Assembly (NCBI RefSeq): GCF_900109945.1
Contig: NZ_FOBX01000005.1
Span: forward strand, 310,001 to 374,000
DNA length: 64,000 nucleotides
Direction: 5' to 3'
Source: Bradyrhizobium sp. OK095
GTDB taxonomy: Bacteria; Pseudomonadota; Alphaproteobacteria; Rhizobiales; Xanthobacteraceae
A program made the position numbers and the translations under genes. Shown piece by piece: positions 47,978-61,042 of the stretch. Every line of letters begins with the position of its first letter. The stretch's first letter is position 1. The notes beneath the pieces are model-generated. The model saw nothing but the letters and a program-made list of their open reading frames with translations, had not been told where the DNA came from and did not search any database.

Positions 47978-48754
47978 TCACTTCAGCGGCACGAAAACAT
48001 TGATCACGAGCTTGTCCTCCGCCGTCTTCAGGGGATCGGTGAGGTACTCCTCGATAAAAGTGTCCTTGGCTTCCAGTCTCTTGTCGTCGAGGTGATTGGT
48101 GATCGCCTCATAGGTGTTGTCCATGTTGTCGTAGGAGCCGCGATGGACGAATTTCAGCGCCTTGCCCTCCGGCGATTTGCCGATGCTCATGTCCTTGGGC
48201 AGCTTCTGCGGGTCCTGGTCGACCGGGATCTCGGCGAGGAAGGTGAAGCCGGTGTCGTCCGTCGAGGTGTAGACGATCATCGAATTGCCGGCGTGCTTGA
48301 TGCCCTGCTTGTCCAGCAGCGTGTTCAGCGCCTTGAAGGCGTCGACCAGCGTGTCGAAGGCCGAATCCCAATTGGCGGTGCCCTTGACCATCACGACCTT
48401 CTTCGGTTCGAGCGTGGTCTCCTGGCCAAAGGGATCGGCGGTCTGCACCGGGGCCGGGGTGGCGGCGACAGTCGGGGCGGTCGGGCTGGGCGAGGCGCTG
48501 GCTGCGGGTGAGGGCGATGCTGCAGGCGCGGGCGAGGCGCTCGCCGCAGGCGACGGCGTTGCCACGGGGGCGGGCGAGGCACTTGCAGCCGGGGCAGGCG
48601 AAGCCGAGGGAGCCGGCGCAGGGTTTGTTGAAGGAGGGCTTGCTGAGGCAGCCGGCGCCGGGCTCGGGGTCTGCGCCAGAGCGCCGGACAATCCAAGCGA
48701 CAAGGCCGCTGCCGGGATCAACGCGGCCAGAGCGAGACGACGGAAAGTATTCAT
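47978..48754 (-). CDS. Secreted protein with GyrI-like effector-binding domain
   Basis: A 258-residue protein: signal peptide (about 1-28), a long Ala/Pro/Ser repeat linker (PAPAASASP type, about 30-95) and a C-terminal domain TTLEPKKVVMVKGTANWDSAFDTLVDAFKALNTLLDK...EGKALKFVHRGSYDNMDNTYEAI...FIEEYLTDP that resembles the GyrI-like/AraC effector-binding fold. Such domains normally sit in cytoplasmic regulators; here it is exported. It is coupled to the SIMPL protein. ATG 48754 with ggggag upstream. Confidence 0.83.
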   Translation of the reverse strand: MNTFRRLALAALIPAAALSLGLSGALAQTPSPAPAASASPPSTNPAPAPSASPAPAASASPAPVATPSPAASASPAPAASPSPAASASPSPTAPTVAATPAPVQTADPFGQETTLEPKKVVMVKGTANWDSAFDTLVDAFKALNTLLDKQGIKHAGNSMIVYTSTDDTGFTFLAEIPVDQDPQKLPKDMSIGKSPEGKALKFVHRGSYDNMDNTYEAITNHLDDKRLEAKDTFIEEYLTDPLKTAEDKLVINVFVPLK

Positions 48755-48944
48755 TTTATTCTCCCCAGACCTTGCCCACCAAGGCCTTAACCCGACCGCG
48801 CATCCCGGTTTGCGCGAACTGCGCCGTTCTAACACGCGAGCGCCGAATTCGTCCCATGACAGATGCGTCATGGCCTTAGACGGCAAATCACTGGCCAAGC
48901 CGCCAAGGATCGCCATATAACACGGGCGAAATTCGGGAATTTTT

Positions 48945-49820
48945 ATGAGCGCGCTGGCCAACCACGCATTTGCCAAGATGAACGGCATCGGCAACGAGAT
49001 CGTCGTTGTCGACATGCGCGATTCCGCCTCAAAGGTCACGCCGGACGACGCCCGCGCGGTGGCTTCCCACGAGGGCGGCGTGCCTTACGACCAGCTGATG
49101 GTGCTTCAGAAGCCGCGGCTCGACGGCACCGAAGCTTTCATCAAGATCTACAACAATGACGGCTCGGAAGCCGGCGCCTGCGGCAACGGCATGCGCTGCG
49201 TGGTCCGCCGCATCTTCGAGAAGACCGGCCAGACCAATGCGACGTTCGAGACTGCAGCGGGCTTGCTCAATGCCTGGCAGGGCCCTGCGCCCGATCTCTA
49301 CACCGTCGACATGGGTGCGCCGAAGTTCGGCTGGCGGGACATTCCGCTCGACCAGGAATTCCGCGACACCCGCTACATCGAATTGCAGATCGGGCCGATC
49401 GACAATCCGATCCTGCATTCGCCGTCCGTGGTGAGCATGGGCAATCCACATGCGGTGTTCTGGGTCGACGACGTCAACGCCTACGATCTCGGTCGCTTTG
49501 GCCCGCTGCTCGAAAACCATCCGATCTTCCCCGATCGCGCCAACATCACGCTCGCCCATATCGTCGATCGCGAGCACATCACGATGCGCACCTGGGAGCG
49601 CGGTGCGGGCCTGACCCGGGCCTGCGGCTCGGCGGCCTGTGCGACCGCGGTTGCGGCTGCACGCCTGAAGCGCACCGAGCGCAAGGTCGAGATGACGCTG
49701 CCGGGCGGCAAGCTCGGCATCGAATGGCGCGAGCGTGACGACCACGTGCTGATGACGGGCACCGCGACCTTCGAATATGAAGGCAATTTCGATCCGGCGC
49801 TGTTCGCGCCGGTCGGGTAA
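48945..49820 (+). CDS. dapF: Diaminopimelate epimerase
   Basis: Converts LL- to meso-diaminopimelate for peptidoglycan and lysine. The 291 residues have the two catalytic Cys in GACGNGMRC (about 76) and [11 protein letters not shown] (about 226), with [12 protein letters not shown] at the start, NNDGSEAG and [13 protein letters not shown]. Its stop overlaps the ATG of mtaB by one base, so the two genes form a pair. Confidence 0.97.
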   Translation: MSALANHAFAKMNGIGNEIVVVDMRDSASKVTPDDARAVASHEGGVPYDQLMVLQKPRLDGTEAFIKIYNNDGSEAGACGNGMRCVVRRIFEKTGQTNATFETAAGLLNAWQGPAPDLYTVDMGAPKFGWRDIPLDQEFRDTRYIELQIGPIDNPILHSPSVVSMGNPHAVFWVDDVNAYDLGRFGPLLENHPIFPDRANITLAHIVDREHITMRTWERGAGLTRACGSAACATAVAAARLKRTERKVEMTLPGGKLGIEWRERDDHVLMTGTATFEYEGNFDPALFAPVG

Positions 49821-51073
49821 TGCCTGTCGACATCGTCAACTTCGGCTGCCGCCTCAACGCATTCGAGGCCGAGGTGATCCGCCGCGAGGCGGAGGGCGCG
49901 GGCCTCTCCGACACCATCGTCATCAACAGCTGCGCCGTCACCAACGAGGCGGTGGCGCAGGCGCGCCAGTCGATCCGCAAGCTGAAGCGCGAGCGTCCGG
50001 AAGCGCGCATCGTCGTCACCGGCTGCGCCGCGCAGACGCAAAGCGCCATGTTCGCCGAGATGGACGAGGTCGATCGCGTCGTCGGCAATGACGACAAAAT
50101 GCGCAGCGAAGCCTGGCGCGAGACGCGCGATGCGTTCGACATCGGCGCCAGCGAAAAGATCGCCGTCAGCGACATCATGGCCGTGAAGGAGATGGCACCG
50201 CATCTCATCGATGGCTTTGCCAGCGGCCTGCCGCGCGTGTTCGTGCAGGTGCAGAACGGTTGCGACCATCGCTGCACCTTCTGCATCATCCCCTATGGTC
50301 GCGGCAATTCGCGCTCGGTGCCGATGGGCGCGGTGGTCGAGCAGGTGCGGACGCTGGCCGAGCGCGGCCATGCCGAGATCGTGCTGACCGGCGTCGACCT
50401 CACCAGCTACGGCGCCGACCTGCCGGGCGCACCAAAGCTCGGCATGCTGACGAAGCAGATCTTGCGGCACGTGCCGGAGCTGAAGCGCCTGCGCATTTCC
50501 TCGATCGATTCGATCGAGGCGGACAACGATTTGCTCGATGCCGTCGCCGACGACGCGCGCCTGATGCCGCATCTGCACCTGTCGCTACAATCTGGCGACG
50601 ACATGATTTTGAAGCGCATGAAGCGGCGGCATTCGCGGCAGGATGCAATCGCGTTCTGCGATCAGGTCCGTCGCCTGCGCCCCGACATCGCTTTCGGCGC
50701 TGATATCATCGCGGGCTTCCCGACCGAGACCGACGAGATGTTTTCGCGCTCGCTTGATCTGGTCGAGGAATGCGGCCTCACGTTCCTGCACGTGTTCCCT
50801 TACTCCCCACGCCCCGGCACGCCTGCCGCGCGGATGCCGCAGGTCGCGGGCGGTGCGATCAAGGCGCGCGCGAAGCGGCTGCGCGCGGCGGGGGAGGCAG
50901 CATTGCGGCAGAGGCTACAAGCCGAGATCGGCGCGACGCGCGATGTGCTGATCGAGAGCGACGGTCAGGGGCGCACGGAGCATTATCTGCCGGTGGTGAT
51001 TGCGGGCGAACGTGTGGGAAGCGTCGTGCCGCTGACGATTGCCGGCAGTGATGGCGAGCGGCTGAGAGTCTAG
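49820..51073 (+). CDS. mtaB: tRNA t6A37 methylthiotransferase MtaB
   Basis: Adds the methylthio group to t6A37 of tRNAs decoding ANN. The 417-residue chain has the N-terminal cluster Cys in VNFGCRLNAFE, INSCAVTNEAV and TGCAAQTQ, the radical-SAM CxxxCxxC in GCDHRCTFCIIPYGRG, and the GADIIAGFPTETDEMF block. The C-terminus ends in a TRAM-like stretch. Starts at 49820 inside the dapF stop. Confidence 0.94.
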   Translation: MPVDIVNFGCRLNAFEAEVIRREAEGAGLSDTIVINSCAVTNEAVAQARQSIRKLKRERPEARIVVTGCAAQTQSAMFAEMDEVDRVVGNDDKMRSEAWRETRDAFDIGASEKIAVSDIMAVKEMAPHLIDGFASGLPRVFVQVQNGCDHRCTFCIIPYGRGNSRSVPMGAVVEQVRTLAERGHAEIVLTGVDLTSYGADLPGAPKLGMLTKQILRHVPELKRLRISSIDSIEADNDLLDAVADDARLMPHLHLSLQSGDDMILKRMKRRHSRQDAIAFCDQVRRLRPDIAFGADIIAGFPTETDEMFSRSLDLVEECGLTFLHVFPYSPRPGTPAARMPQVAGGAIKARAKRLRAAGEAALRQRLQAEIGATRDVLIESDGQGRTEHYLPVVIAGERVGSVVPLTIAGSDGERLRV

Positions 51074-51077
51074 CCGC

Positions 51078-52187
51078 TTACGACGCCCGGACCTGCCAGA
51101 ACCGCAGCGTCCGCCGCGCATTCTCCGGGGTCATGCGCGCAAAATTGTTTTGCGCCCTCGCAAGGTCCGCCGGCTTCATCGCGCCCGTCGCAAAACGGCT
51201 TTCGAGCACGGCGGCGGCGGTGTCCCAGCTGAGCTGCGCCGCCTTGCACGGCACCAGCAGGCCGTCCTCGCGCAGGCTTTGCATCAGCGGACGAATCACT
51301 TCGACGGTCGAGCCGGACAGCGCCGCGAGCGCTGCGACGGCCTCTTCGTAGCGCCGCTGCCTGGCGAAGCCGAGGAGCACGGCCTCGGTGAGCTGACCGG
51401 CCGCCTTGAGATTCGCGATCGCCCGCTTGGCGCCTTCGAAATCACGAACCCCCGACATCTCGCGCTCGACGCCGACAGTGACGGCGGCGATGGAACTCTG
51501 GATTTCGTCGAATAGATCGGGCGGCGCGCGTGACAGCAATCGTGTGCGAACAGTATCCGTCGCCGTGCGCAGCAACTGGCGGCGCAGGTCCGAGGGCAGG
51601 TCGAGGCGGACGCCAACGCTCACGGCGAGCTCCGGATCGCTTTCGGCCTGTCCGACGATGACGGCGAATCCATTTCCGGACACGCGCGCGCCGGGATTGG
51701 CGGCAAGCCGCCGGCTGACGCTGGGATAGCGCCGCGCTAGCAGCGCGTCGGTGACAATTTCCTTCAGCCACCAGCGGCCGGCGACCGCGAGCAGATGCGG
51801 CTCGCCCTTGGATGAAGCGATCTTCACGAGTTCATCATCGTCGAGGCGCGCGGATTCCTGCAGCACCGGACCGGCGATACGAATCTCGTCATTGTTGGCA
51901 AGGCGGCGGATCACGGAGGGCGGCGCCTGCGCGATCGGTGCGAGCTGCGCGCTGATCTCGGCCAGCGCAATTCGCGCACCCATGTCGGCGATGGCGCGCA
52001 GCTCAATGGTGCCGATCAGGCGCGCAAGCACGTCGTCGAACAGCGCGATCTGCGCGTCGTCAAAGCTTCCGGCGGAGGAGAGAAACAGGTCGGTGACGCG
52101 GCGGGCGGTTTCGAGGCCCTTTTCCGCCGAGCCATGTCGAATGGCGGATTCGACCTCGTCGATGATGGATAGCTCGGCCGTGGACAT
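51078..52187 (-). CDS. DUF2336-domain protein
   Basis: A 369-residue cytoplasmic, helical protein built of HEAT-like repeats. Repeated units such as LANNDEIRIAGPVLQESARL, AVAGRWWLKEIVTDALL and RRLAANPGARVSGNGFAVIVGQAESDPELAVSV are typical of DUF2336, common in alphaproteobacteria and without known activity. No membrane segment. ATG 52187. Convergent with mtaB (only a few bases). The spacer upstream holds palindromic repeat E1. Confidence 0.85.
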   Translation of the reverse strand: MSTAELSIIDEVESAIRHGSAEKGLETARRVTDLFLSSAGSFDDAQIALFDDVLARLIGTIELRAIADMGARIALAEISAQLAPIAQAPPSVIRRLANNDEIRIAGPVLQESARLDDDELVKIASSKGEPHLLAVAGRWWLKEIVTDALLARRYPSVSRRLAANPGARVSGNGFAVIVGQAESDPELAVSVGVRLDLPSDLRRQLLRTATDTVRTRLLSRAPPDLFDEIQSSIAAVTVGVEREMSGVRDFEGAKRAIANLKAAGQLTEAVLLGFARQRRYEEAVAALAALSGSTVEVIRPLMQSLREDGLLVPCKAAQLSWDTAAAVLESRFATGAMKPADLARAQNNFARMTPENARRTLRFWQVRAS

Positions 52188-52297
52188 GACGCGTTGCTCG
52201 TCCTGAGCGGATGACGGAAGCTTGTTCTAAGCAACTGCTATCATTAGAGACGAGCCCTGAACGTTTCGTAAACCATCGCTCGGTAGCCGAGCACTGC

Positions 52298-52406
52298 TCC
52301 TCATCCTGAGGAGCCCGCGTAGCGGGCGTCTCGAAGGATGGCCACGGGCGAGATGCGGGCCTGCATGGTTCGAGACGGCCGCTACGCGGCCTCCTCACCA
52401 TGAGGG
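52298..52406. repeat. Palindromic repeat family E, copy 1
   Basis: Arms cctcatcctgaggagcc and ctcctcaccatgagg with inner arms gtctcgaagg and ggttcgagac. A second, inverted and diverged copy lies at 61862-61973. Located between DUF2336 and the pseudouridine synthase gene. Confidence 0.88.
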
Positions 52407-52422
52407 TCAAGCGCGACGCGGG

Positions 52423-53130
52423 TTATTCCCCATTCCACCCGCAGGAGCGGAGCTTTTCGTGCATGTGGGGCGGGGCCGGCGCGACCACGCGGACCGGCTC
52501 CTTGTTGCGGGAGATCGGCACCACGATCTCGCGGGAATGCAAATGAAGCTTCGGCTCGCCGAAGCGCGGGCCGTTGCCGTAAATGTTATCGCCGAAGATC
52601 GGCCAGCCGGTCGCCGACGAATGCACCCGCAATTGATGGGTCCGCCCGGTCACCGGTTCCATGGCGAGCCAGGTCACGCCATCGCCCCGGCCCATCACCT
52701 TCCAGTTGGTGACGGCCTTCTGACCCTCCGGGTCCGGCTTCTGCCACCAGCCGCGTTCGGCGTTGAGCCGGCCGAGGGGCATGTCGATGGTGCCTTCGTC
52801 CTCGGCAGGCCCGCCCTCGACCACGGTCCAGTAGGTCTTGCCGATCTTGCCGTGCTTGAAGAGCAGGCCGAGCGAGGCGGTCGCCTTGCGATGGCGGCCG
52901 AGGATGAGGCAACCTGAGGTGTCCTTGTCCAGCCGGTGGGCCAGCACCGGCGGCCGCGGCAGGCCGAAACACAGTGCGCCGAAGGAATCCTCCAGATTGG
53001 CGCCGCCCTTGGGGCCGCGATGCACCGGCAGGCCCGACGGCTTGTCGATGATCAGCATCAGCCCGTCGCGATGGAGCACGCGGGCCATGATCTCGTCGGC
53101 GGTCAAGGCGGGAACATCGAGCAATTGCAA
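52423..53130 (-). CDS. RluA-family RNA pseudouridine synthase
   Basis: A 235-residue enzyme with the catalytic Asp in AHRLDKDTSGCLIL (about 70), GLMLIIDKPSGLPVHRG near the start, KTYWTVVEG, and the C-terminal PVTGRTHQLRVHSSATGWPIFGDNIYG. It isomerises uridine in rRNA or tRNA; the target is unknown without a close match. No S4 domain is visible. TTG at 53130 is proposed because an ATG lies only 14 codons inward; either could be used. Divergent from ftsY. Confidence 0.9.
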   Translation of the reverse strand: MQLLDVPALTADEIMARVLHRDGLMLIIDKPSGLPVHRGPKGGANLEDSFGALCFGLPRPPVLAHRLDKDTSGCLILGRHRKATASLGLLFKHGKIGKTYWTVVEGGPAEDEGTIDMPLGRLNAERGWWQKPDPEGQKAVTNWKVMGRGDGVTWLAMEPVTGRTHQLRVHSSATGWPIFGDNIYGNGPRFGEPKLHLHSREIVVPISRNKEPVRVVAPAPPHMHEKLRSCGWNGE

Positions 53131-53171
53131 GACTTTCGTTTACGGGCCGGAACGGCTAACACACCGCCATC

Positions 53172-54119
53172 ATGAACGATACCACGTCAGATCCCCCCAA
53201 GCTGAGCTGGTGGCGCCGCCTGTCCAACGGGCTGAAGCGCACCTCGTCCTCGCTCGGGACCGCGGTCGCCGATCTCGTCACCAAGCGCAAGCTCGACCGC
53301 GCCATGCTCGACGACATCGAGGACGTGCTGCTGCGCGCCGACCTCGGCACCTCTGTCGCGGCGCGGATCGCGGATGCCGTAGGCACCGGGCGCTACGACA
53401 AGGCGATCTCGGCGGACGAGGTGAAGGATGTCGTCGCCACCGAGGTCGAGAAGGTGCTGTCGCTGGTCGCCAAGCCGCTCGAGATTGACGCGGCAAAAAA
53501 GCCGTTCGTCATCCTCGTGGTCGGCGTCAACGGCTCCGGCAAGACCACCACCATCGGAAAGCTTTCGCAAAAATTCGCCTCCGAGGGCCGCAGGGTGATG
53601 CTGGCCGCCGGCGACACGTTTCGCGCCGCAGCCATCGAGCAGCTGAAGGTATGGGGCGAGCGGACGAAGACGCCGGTCATATCAGCTGCGCAGGGCTCGG
53701 ATTCAGCCAGCCTCGCCTTCAATGCGCTGACGGCCGCGAAGGAGCAGGCCGTCGACGTTCTCCTGATCGACACCGCCGGCCGCTTGCAGAACAAGGCCGA
53801 GCTGATGAACGAGCTCGAAAAGGTCGTCCGCGTCATCCGCAAGGTGGATGCGACTGCGCCGCATGCCGTGCTGCTTGTGCTCGACGCGACCGTGGGCCAG
53901 AACGCATTGTCGCAGGTCGAGGCCTTCCATCGCACGGCAGGCGTTACCGGCCTCGTGATGACGAAGCTCGACGGCACCGCGCGCGGCGGCATTTTGGTGG
54001 CGCTCGCGGAGAAGTTCAAACTGCCGGTGCATTTCGTCGGCGTCGGCGAAGGCGTCGACGATCTCGCGCCGTTCACCGCGCGCGATTTCGCCCGCGCCAT
54101 TGCCGGAATCGAAAGTTGA
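53172..54119 (+). CDS. ftsY: Signal recognition particle receptor FtsY
   Basis: GTPase that docks the ribosome-SRP complex at the membrane. The 315 residues show the N domain ([22 protein letters not shown]), [65 protein letters not shown] and [12 protein letters not shown]. The long acidic A domain of E. coli FtsY is missing, as is usual in alphaproteobacteria. ATG 53172. Next to a membrane-protein gene with a two-base gap; ffh is in the 44 kb operon. Confidence 0.97.
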   Translation: MNDTTSDPPKLSWWRRLSNGLKRTSSSLGTAVADLVTKRKLDRAMLDDIEDVLLRADLGTSVAARIADAVGTGRYDKAISADEVKDVVATEVEKVLSLVAKPLEIDAAKKPFVILVVGVNGSGKTTTIGKLSQKFASEGRRVMLAAGDTFRAAAIEQLKVWGERTKTPVISAAQGSDSASLAFNALTAAKEQAVDVLLIDTAGRLQNKAELMNELEKVVRVIRKVDATAPHAVLLVLDATVGQNALSQVEAFHRTAGVTGLVMTKLDGTARGGILVALAEKFKLPVHFVGVGEGVDDLAPFTARDFARAIAGIES

Positions 54120-54121
54120 GT

Positions 54122-54721
54122 ATGGACAAAACCCAGCCGCATCCGCTGTTCAAGCTCGCGACCGAGCTCGGGCCGCTGCTCGTGTTCTTCTTCGTCAACG
54201 CGAAGTTCAATTTGTTCGCTGCGACGGGCGCCTTCATGGTCGCGATCGTCATTGCGATGATCGCCTCCTATGTGGTGACGCGCCACATCCCGATCATGGC
54301 GATCGTGACAGGCGTGATCGTGCTGGTGTTCGGCACGCTGACCCTGGTGCTGCACGACGAGACCTTCATCAAGGTCAAGCCGACCATCATCTACGGCCTG
54401 TTCGCCGCGATCCTCGGCGGCGGCCTGCTGTTCGGCCGCTCCTTCATCGCGGTCATGTTCGACCAGATGTTCAATTTGACGCCGCAGGGCTGGCGCATCC
54501 TGACGCTGCGCTGGGCATTATTTTTTGCCGGCATGGCGGTGCTGAACGAGATCGTCTGGCGCACCCAGAGCACTGATTTCTGGGTGAACTTCAAGGTGTT
54601 CGGCGTCACGCCGCTGACGATGATCTTCGCGATTGCCCAGATGCCGCTGACCAAGCGCTATGGTGTCGAGCCGGCGTCGCTGGAAGCGAGCGAGGCCGAG
54701 GCGGGGGACGTGAGGAAGTAA
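54122..54721 (+). CDS. yciB: Inner-membrane septation protein A family (YciB/IspZ)
   Basis: A 199-residue protein with five or six helices and the YciB pattern: [70 protein letters not shown] and [22 protein letters not shown]. It has been linked to cell division and membrane synthesis. ATG 54122, two bases after the ftsY stop, so co-transcribed. A C-terminal acidic tail ([11 protein letters not shown]) is alphaproteobacterial. Confidence 0.92.
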   Translation: MDKTQPHPLFKLATELGPLLVFFFVNAKFNLFAATGAFMVAIVIAMIASYVVTRHIPIMAIVTGVIVLVFGTLTLVLHDETFIKVKPTIIYGLFAAILGGGLLFGRSFIAVMFDQMFNLTPQGWRILTLRWALFFAGMAVLNEIVWRTQSTDFWVNFKVFGVTPLTMIFAIAQMPLTKRYGVEPASLEASEAEAGDVRK

Positions 54722-54723
54722 TC

Positions 54724-54850
54724 CTCGTGTCCCGGACGCGCAAAGCGCGAGCCGGGACCCAGGCTCTCTCCAGCAATGCGATCGTGGTGACATGGGCCCC
54801 GGCTCTGCGGCGCACCGCTGAAGAGGCGCTGCGCCGCGTCCGGGGCACGA
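54724..54850. repeat. Palindromic repeat family C, copy 3
   Basis: Arms ctcgtgtcccggacgcg and cgcgtccggggcacgag with inner arms gagccgggaccca and tgggccccggctc. It separates yciB from the convergent ccmG-type gene. Confidence 0.88.
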
Positions 54851-54858
54851 GCGCGAGG

Positions 54859-55452
54859 CTAACTCCCCGCCCCCAGCGCCTTCTCCATCTGCGGCAACAG
54901 CACCGTCCGCAAATTATCCGGCGTGATCGGTCCCACCAGCTTGTAGACGATGGTGCCTTCGCGTCCGACCACAAAGGTCTCCGGCACGCCATAGACGCCC
55001 CATTCGATCGAGGCGCGGCCGTTGGCGTCGACGCCGACACGGCCGAACGGGTTGCCGTAGCGGCCGAGGAAGCGCCGCGCATTGTCGGCAGCGTCCTTGT
55101 AGTTGATGCCGACGAGCTGGAAGCGCTTGTCTTTGGCAAGCTCAGTCAGCAGCGGCGCCTCGTCATGGCAGGGCACGCACCAGGACGCCCAGACATTGAC
55201 GAGGCTGACCTTGCCCTTGAACCCGGCGGGGTCGAGCCCCGGCACCTGCGCATTGTCGGCCTGCAATCCATCGAGCTGCGGCAGCATCGTCTGCGGCGCC
55301 GGCCGTCCGATCAGCGCGGAGGGAATCCGCGAGGGATCGCCGCTGCCGAGCCGGAACCAGAACAGCAGTGCAAGTCCGATGAAGGCGAGTAGCGGCAGCA
55401 CCATCAGGAAGGTGCGGCGCTGCGGCGTCGTTGAGGTCGATTGATCGCTCAT
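54859..55452 (-). CDS. ccmG: Cytochrome c biogenesis thiol:disulfide protein CcmG/DsbE
   Basis: A 197-residue periplasmic thioredoxin held by an N-terminal helix (about 13-33). It keeps apocytochrome cysteines reduced for heme attachment. The active site is in [17 protein letters not shown] and the cis-Pro is in YGVPETFVV. Called cycY in B. japonicum. ATG 55452 overlaps the ccmD stop by four bases (ATGA). Last gene of ccmABCD-ccmG. Confidence 0.96.
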   Translation of the reverse strand: MSDQSTSTTPQRRTFLMVLPLLAFIGLALLFWFRLGSGDPSRIPSALIGRPAPQTMLPQLDGLQADNAQVPGLDPAGFKGKVSLVNVWASWCVPCHDEAPLLTELAKDKRFQLVGINYKDAADNARRFLGRYGNPFGRVGVDANGRASIEWGVYGVPETFVVGREGTIVYKLVGPITPDNLRTVLLPQMEKALGAGS

Positions 55453-55646
55453 GTGATCGTTCTTGGTGTGTCCACAGCACTCCGGCCCGAGCGGCGCGTG
55501 ACGCCGCTGCGGTCGAGCTCGCGCAGGCGCTGCGTCTGGCTGCGATAATCGAGCACGATCCAGCCGATCAGGATCACGACCACAAGTGCCGCAGCCGCGT
55601 AAGACGTCACGATGAAGGACGCGTAGGGACCAAGCGACATGATCAT
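55449..55646 (-). CDS. ccmD: Heme exporter protein CcmD
   Basis: A 65-residue membrane protein with one helix ([24 protein letters not shown]) and a charged tail [22 protein letters not shown], the CcmD pattern. It assists release of holo-CcmE from the CcmABC complex. Start at 55646, with an ATG two codons on as alternative; it overlaps ccmC by four bases and ccmG by four. Confidence 0.92.
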   Translation of the reverse strand: MIMSLGPYASFIVTSYAAAALVVVILIGWIVLDYRSQTQRLRELDRSGVTRRSGRSAVDTPRTIT

Positions 55647-56428
55647 GCGGCCCCTTTTGACGCGTTTTCTTCACGCGAACCGGTGCCCACTTCGCTCGAA
55701 AACGCTACGCGGCTCGCCTGCATCATTTGCAGGGAGCGAACGCGGCGGCGCAAAATCTCGTTGCGCATGGCAGCGATGTGCAGCGTGACGAACAGCAGCG
55801 TGAACGCGACCGCCATCACCAGCAGCGGAATCAAAAACGATTTGTCGAGCGAGGAGCCGCCCATGCGCATCACCGAGGCCGGCTGATGCAGCGTGTTCCA
55901 CCAGTCGACGGAGAACTTGATGATGGGCAAATTGATCGCGCCGACCAGGGTCAGCACGGCGGCGGCGCGCGCCGCACGCGAGGGATCGTCGACCGCGCGC
56001 CACAGCGCCATCAGGCCGAGATACATCAGGAACAGGATCAGCATCGAAGTCAGGCGCGCGTCCCACTCCCAATAGGTGCCCCACATCGGCCGGCCCCACA
56101 GCGAGCCCGTGAACAGCGCGAGAAAGGTGAAGGCGGCGCCGATCGGAGCAGCCGCTTTCGCGGCGACGTCGGCGAGCGGATGGCGCCACACCAGCGTGCC
56201 CAGCGAAGCAATGCTCATCACGCCCCAGACGAACATCGACAGCCAGGCATTGGGCACGTGGATGAACATGATTTTGACGGTCGCGCCCTGCTGGTAGTCG
56301 TCGGGCGCAAGCGCGGACTGGTAAAGGCCGACGGCGAGCAGGATGACGGTCGCAGCCGCAAGCCACGGCAGCACCCGCGCCGTCAGCGCGAGGAACCGGG
56401 TCGGATTGGCGAGGTCGATCAGCGTCAT
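55643..56428 (-). CDS. ccmC: Heme exporter protein CcmC
   Basis: A 261-residue integral membrane protein that loads heme on CcmE. Six helices are visible, with the tryptophan-rich signature [24 protein letters not shown] (about 120-140) and conserved His in the loops (FIHVPNAW and NTLHQPASV). Called cycZ in B. japonicum. ATG 56428. About 90 bases separate it from ccmB. Confidence 0.96.
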   Translation of the reverse strand: MTLIDLANPTRFLALTARVLPWLAAATVILLAVGLYQSALAPDDYQQGATVKIMFIHVPNAWLSMFVWGVMSIASLGTLVWRHPLADVAAKAAAPIGAAFTFLALFTGSLWGRPMWGTYWEWDARLTSMLILFLMYLGLMALWRAVDDPSRAARAAAVLTLVGAINLPIIKFSVDWWNTLHQPASVMRMGGSSLDKSFLIPLLVMAVAFTLLFVTLHIAAMRNEILRRRVRSLQMMQASRVAFSSEVGTGSREENASKGAA

Positions 56429-56519
56429 GGTATTCTGATAATCACCGGGGGCTGCTCACGCAATCAGCACGAAAGCCCGCAGCGAAAATTGATCGGGGTC
56501 AAGGTCAATCAAGGCCATC

Positions 56520-57188
56520 TCAGTCAAGTCCGTGCCTCAGGCTCGCCGCCGCCGCGAACGGGCCGACCACGAGGCTGACCAGCGACAGCGCGCACAGGAT
56601 TGAGAACGGGGCGCCGAAATTCATGGGACCGACGATCACGGCCTGCGAGGCCGCGACGCCGAAAATCAGCACGGGAATCGACAGCGGCAGCACCAGCACG
56701 GCCATCAAAAGCCCGCCGCGATGCAACGTCACCGCCAGCGCGGCGCCGATCATGCCGGTAAACGTCAGCGCCGGGGTGCCGGCCAGCAGCGTCAGCGCCA
56801 CCGCGCCGGTTGAGACCATGTCGAGGTTGAGCAGCAGGCCCAGCACCGGGGTTGCGACAATCAGCGGCAGGCCCGCCGCCAGCCAATGCGCCAGCGCCTT
56901 CGCCGCGCAGGCGAGTTCCAGCGGCGTCCGGCTCATCGTGATCAAATCGAGCGAGCCGTCCTCATGGTCGGCCATGAACAGCCGGTCGAGCGTCAGCAGG
57001 CTGGCCAGCAGCGCGCCGAGCCACAGGATGGCAGGCCCCAGCCGCGACAGCAGCGCCAGATCCGGCCCCACCGCAAAGGGCATCAGGACGACGACGGTCA
57101 GGAAGAACAGCACGCCGATCAGCGCCCCGCCGCCGACGCGAAGGGCGATCCTGATATCCCGGCGGATGAGGGCTGACAGGGCAGTCAT
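56520..57188 (-). CDS. ccmB: Heme exporter protein CcmB
   Basis: Membrane subunit of the CcmABCD complex. The 222 residues have six helices; landmarks are LSALIRRDIRIALRVGGGALIGVLFFLTVVVLMPFAVGPD, DRLFMADHEDGSLDLI (the family's charged loop) and VLPLSIPVLIFGVA. Called cycW in B. japonicum. ATG 57188, 70 bases after ccmA's stop. Confidence 0.96.
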   Translation of the reverse strand: MTALSALIRRDIRIALRVGGGALIGVLFFLTVVVLMPFAVGPDLALLSRLGPAILWLGALLASLLTLDRLFMADHEDGSLDLITMSRTPLELACAAKALAHWLAAGLPLIVATPVLGLLLNLDMVSTGAVALTLLAGTPALTFTGMIGAALAVTLHRGGLLMAVLVLPLSIPVLIFGVAASQAVIVGPMNFGAPFSILCALSLVSLVVGPFAAAASLRHGLD

Positions 57189-57258
57189 GGGGTGCTCCCA
57201 TCGTGGCCCAGGGGCGGAGCGGTGCGCGGCCGCTTGGAAAACTGAGGGTCGTATCGCT

Positions 57259-57861
57259 TCATGCCATCCCCCCGATCCGAAGCTCCCGCGAATCGATCCC
57301 CAGCGGCGCGTGGGTGGCGGCCACGATCATCCCTCCGCGGGCGAGATGCTCCCGCATCAGGCCGCCGAACATGTCCTGACCGGCGACGTCGAGCGCATTG
57401 GTCGGCTCGTCCAGCAACCAGACCGGGCGGCGGACGGTCAGCAGCCGGGCCAGCGAGAGCCGGCGGCGCTGGCCGGCCGACAGGAAGCCCGCGGGCAGAT
57501 CGGTGGCGTGGTCGAGGCCGACGGTGGCAAGGCTCTCGGCGGCGTCATTGCGCTCGCCGCCCAAGAAATCAGCCCAGAATGACAGATTTTCAACCACGCT
57601 CAGTGCCGGCTTGAGGGCATCGCGATGGCCGAGATAGTGGCACTGCTCCGGCAGCGTCATTTCAGCCTCGCCTCCGTCCAGTGCGATTGTTCCGCCGGCC
57701 GGAATGAGCAGGCCCGCGATCAGCCGCAGCAGCGAGGTCTTGCCCGATCCGTTGCGCCCCGTCACCGCCACGGCCTCGCCCGAGACCGCCTCGAAATCGA
57801 GCCCGGAAAACACCTCGCGGCCGCCCCGCACGCAAATCACCCCGCGTCCGGACAGCTGCAT
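57259..57861 (-). CDS. ccmA: Heme exporter ATP-binding protein CcmA
   Basis: ATPase of the CcmABCD complex that drives release of holo-CcmE. The 200 residues show Walker [11 protein letters not shown], signature [13 protein letters not shown], Walker [13 protein letters not shown] and the switch His in AATHAPLG. The ATG at 57861 follows aggg at five bases; a TTG eight codons upstream is possible. Called cycV in B. japonicum. First gene of the minus-strand cluster; divergent from acnA. Confidence 0.96.
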   Translation of the reverse strand: MQLSGRGVICVRGGREVFSGLDFEAVSGEAVAVTGRNGSGKTSLLRLIAGLLIPAGGTIALDGGEAEMTLPEQCHYLGHRDALKPALSVVENLSFWADFLGGERNDAAESLATVGLDHATDLPAGFLSAGQRRRLSLARLLTVRRPVWLLDEPTNALDVAGQDMFGGLMREHLARGGMIVAATHAPLGIDSRELRIGGMA

Positions 57862-58105
57862 CTTGCCCTGGTTCAAACCGCTCAAAGCCAGGCCTCAGGA
57901 AAACTTGGGGTAGCGCATGGGAATTTTTGGCTCGCGACTTGCTGGGTTCGATTGCGGCTGTGGCGGCGCGGTTAGAAAGCTTCTATAAGCCGGGAACTAC
58001 TTGATGCAGCACACTCAACCCGCCCCTGCAAGCGATCCAGCCGGTTTCGCTGACGGTGTTAAAATACCCCTTGCCGGGTATAACTAACAATTGGGATTCC
58101 CCTAC

Positions 58106-60826
<2,721 letters not shown>

Positions 60827-61042
60827 ACGCGAATTTGTGAACGGTGGCTCACTGCGACGTGAGTAGAAGGTTAAACGAGGGCGGCCTATCACAAGGTCGC
60901 CTTCGTGCGTTACGACACGCCTCCGATGGCCCCGCCCGGCGGAAAACCTCGCCCCGGACGGTTGATAGTTCGATGCCCGTAAGACTACGGTGACCATCAG
61001 GCGATAGGATTTCCCCCACGCGTGCGAGGTGTGACGTTCAAC

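Noticed and set aside
49029..49745. Minus-strand frame over dapF
   Set aside because: Shadow of dapF; no start context.
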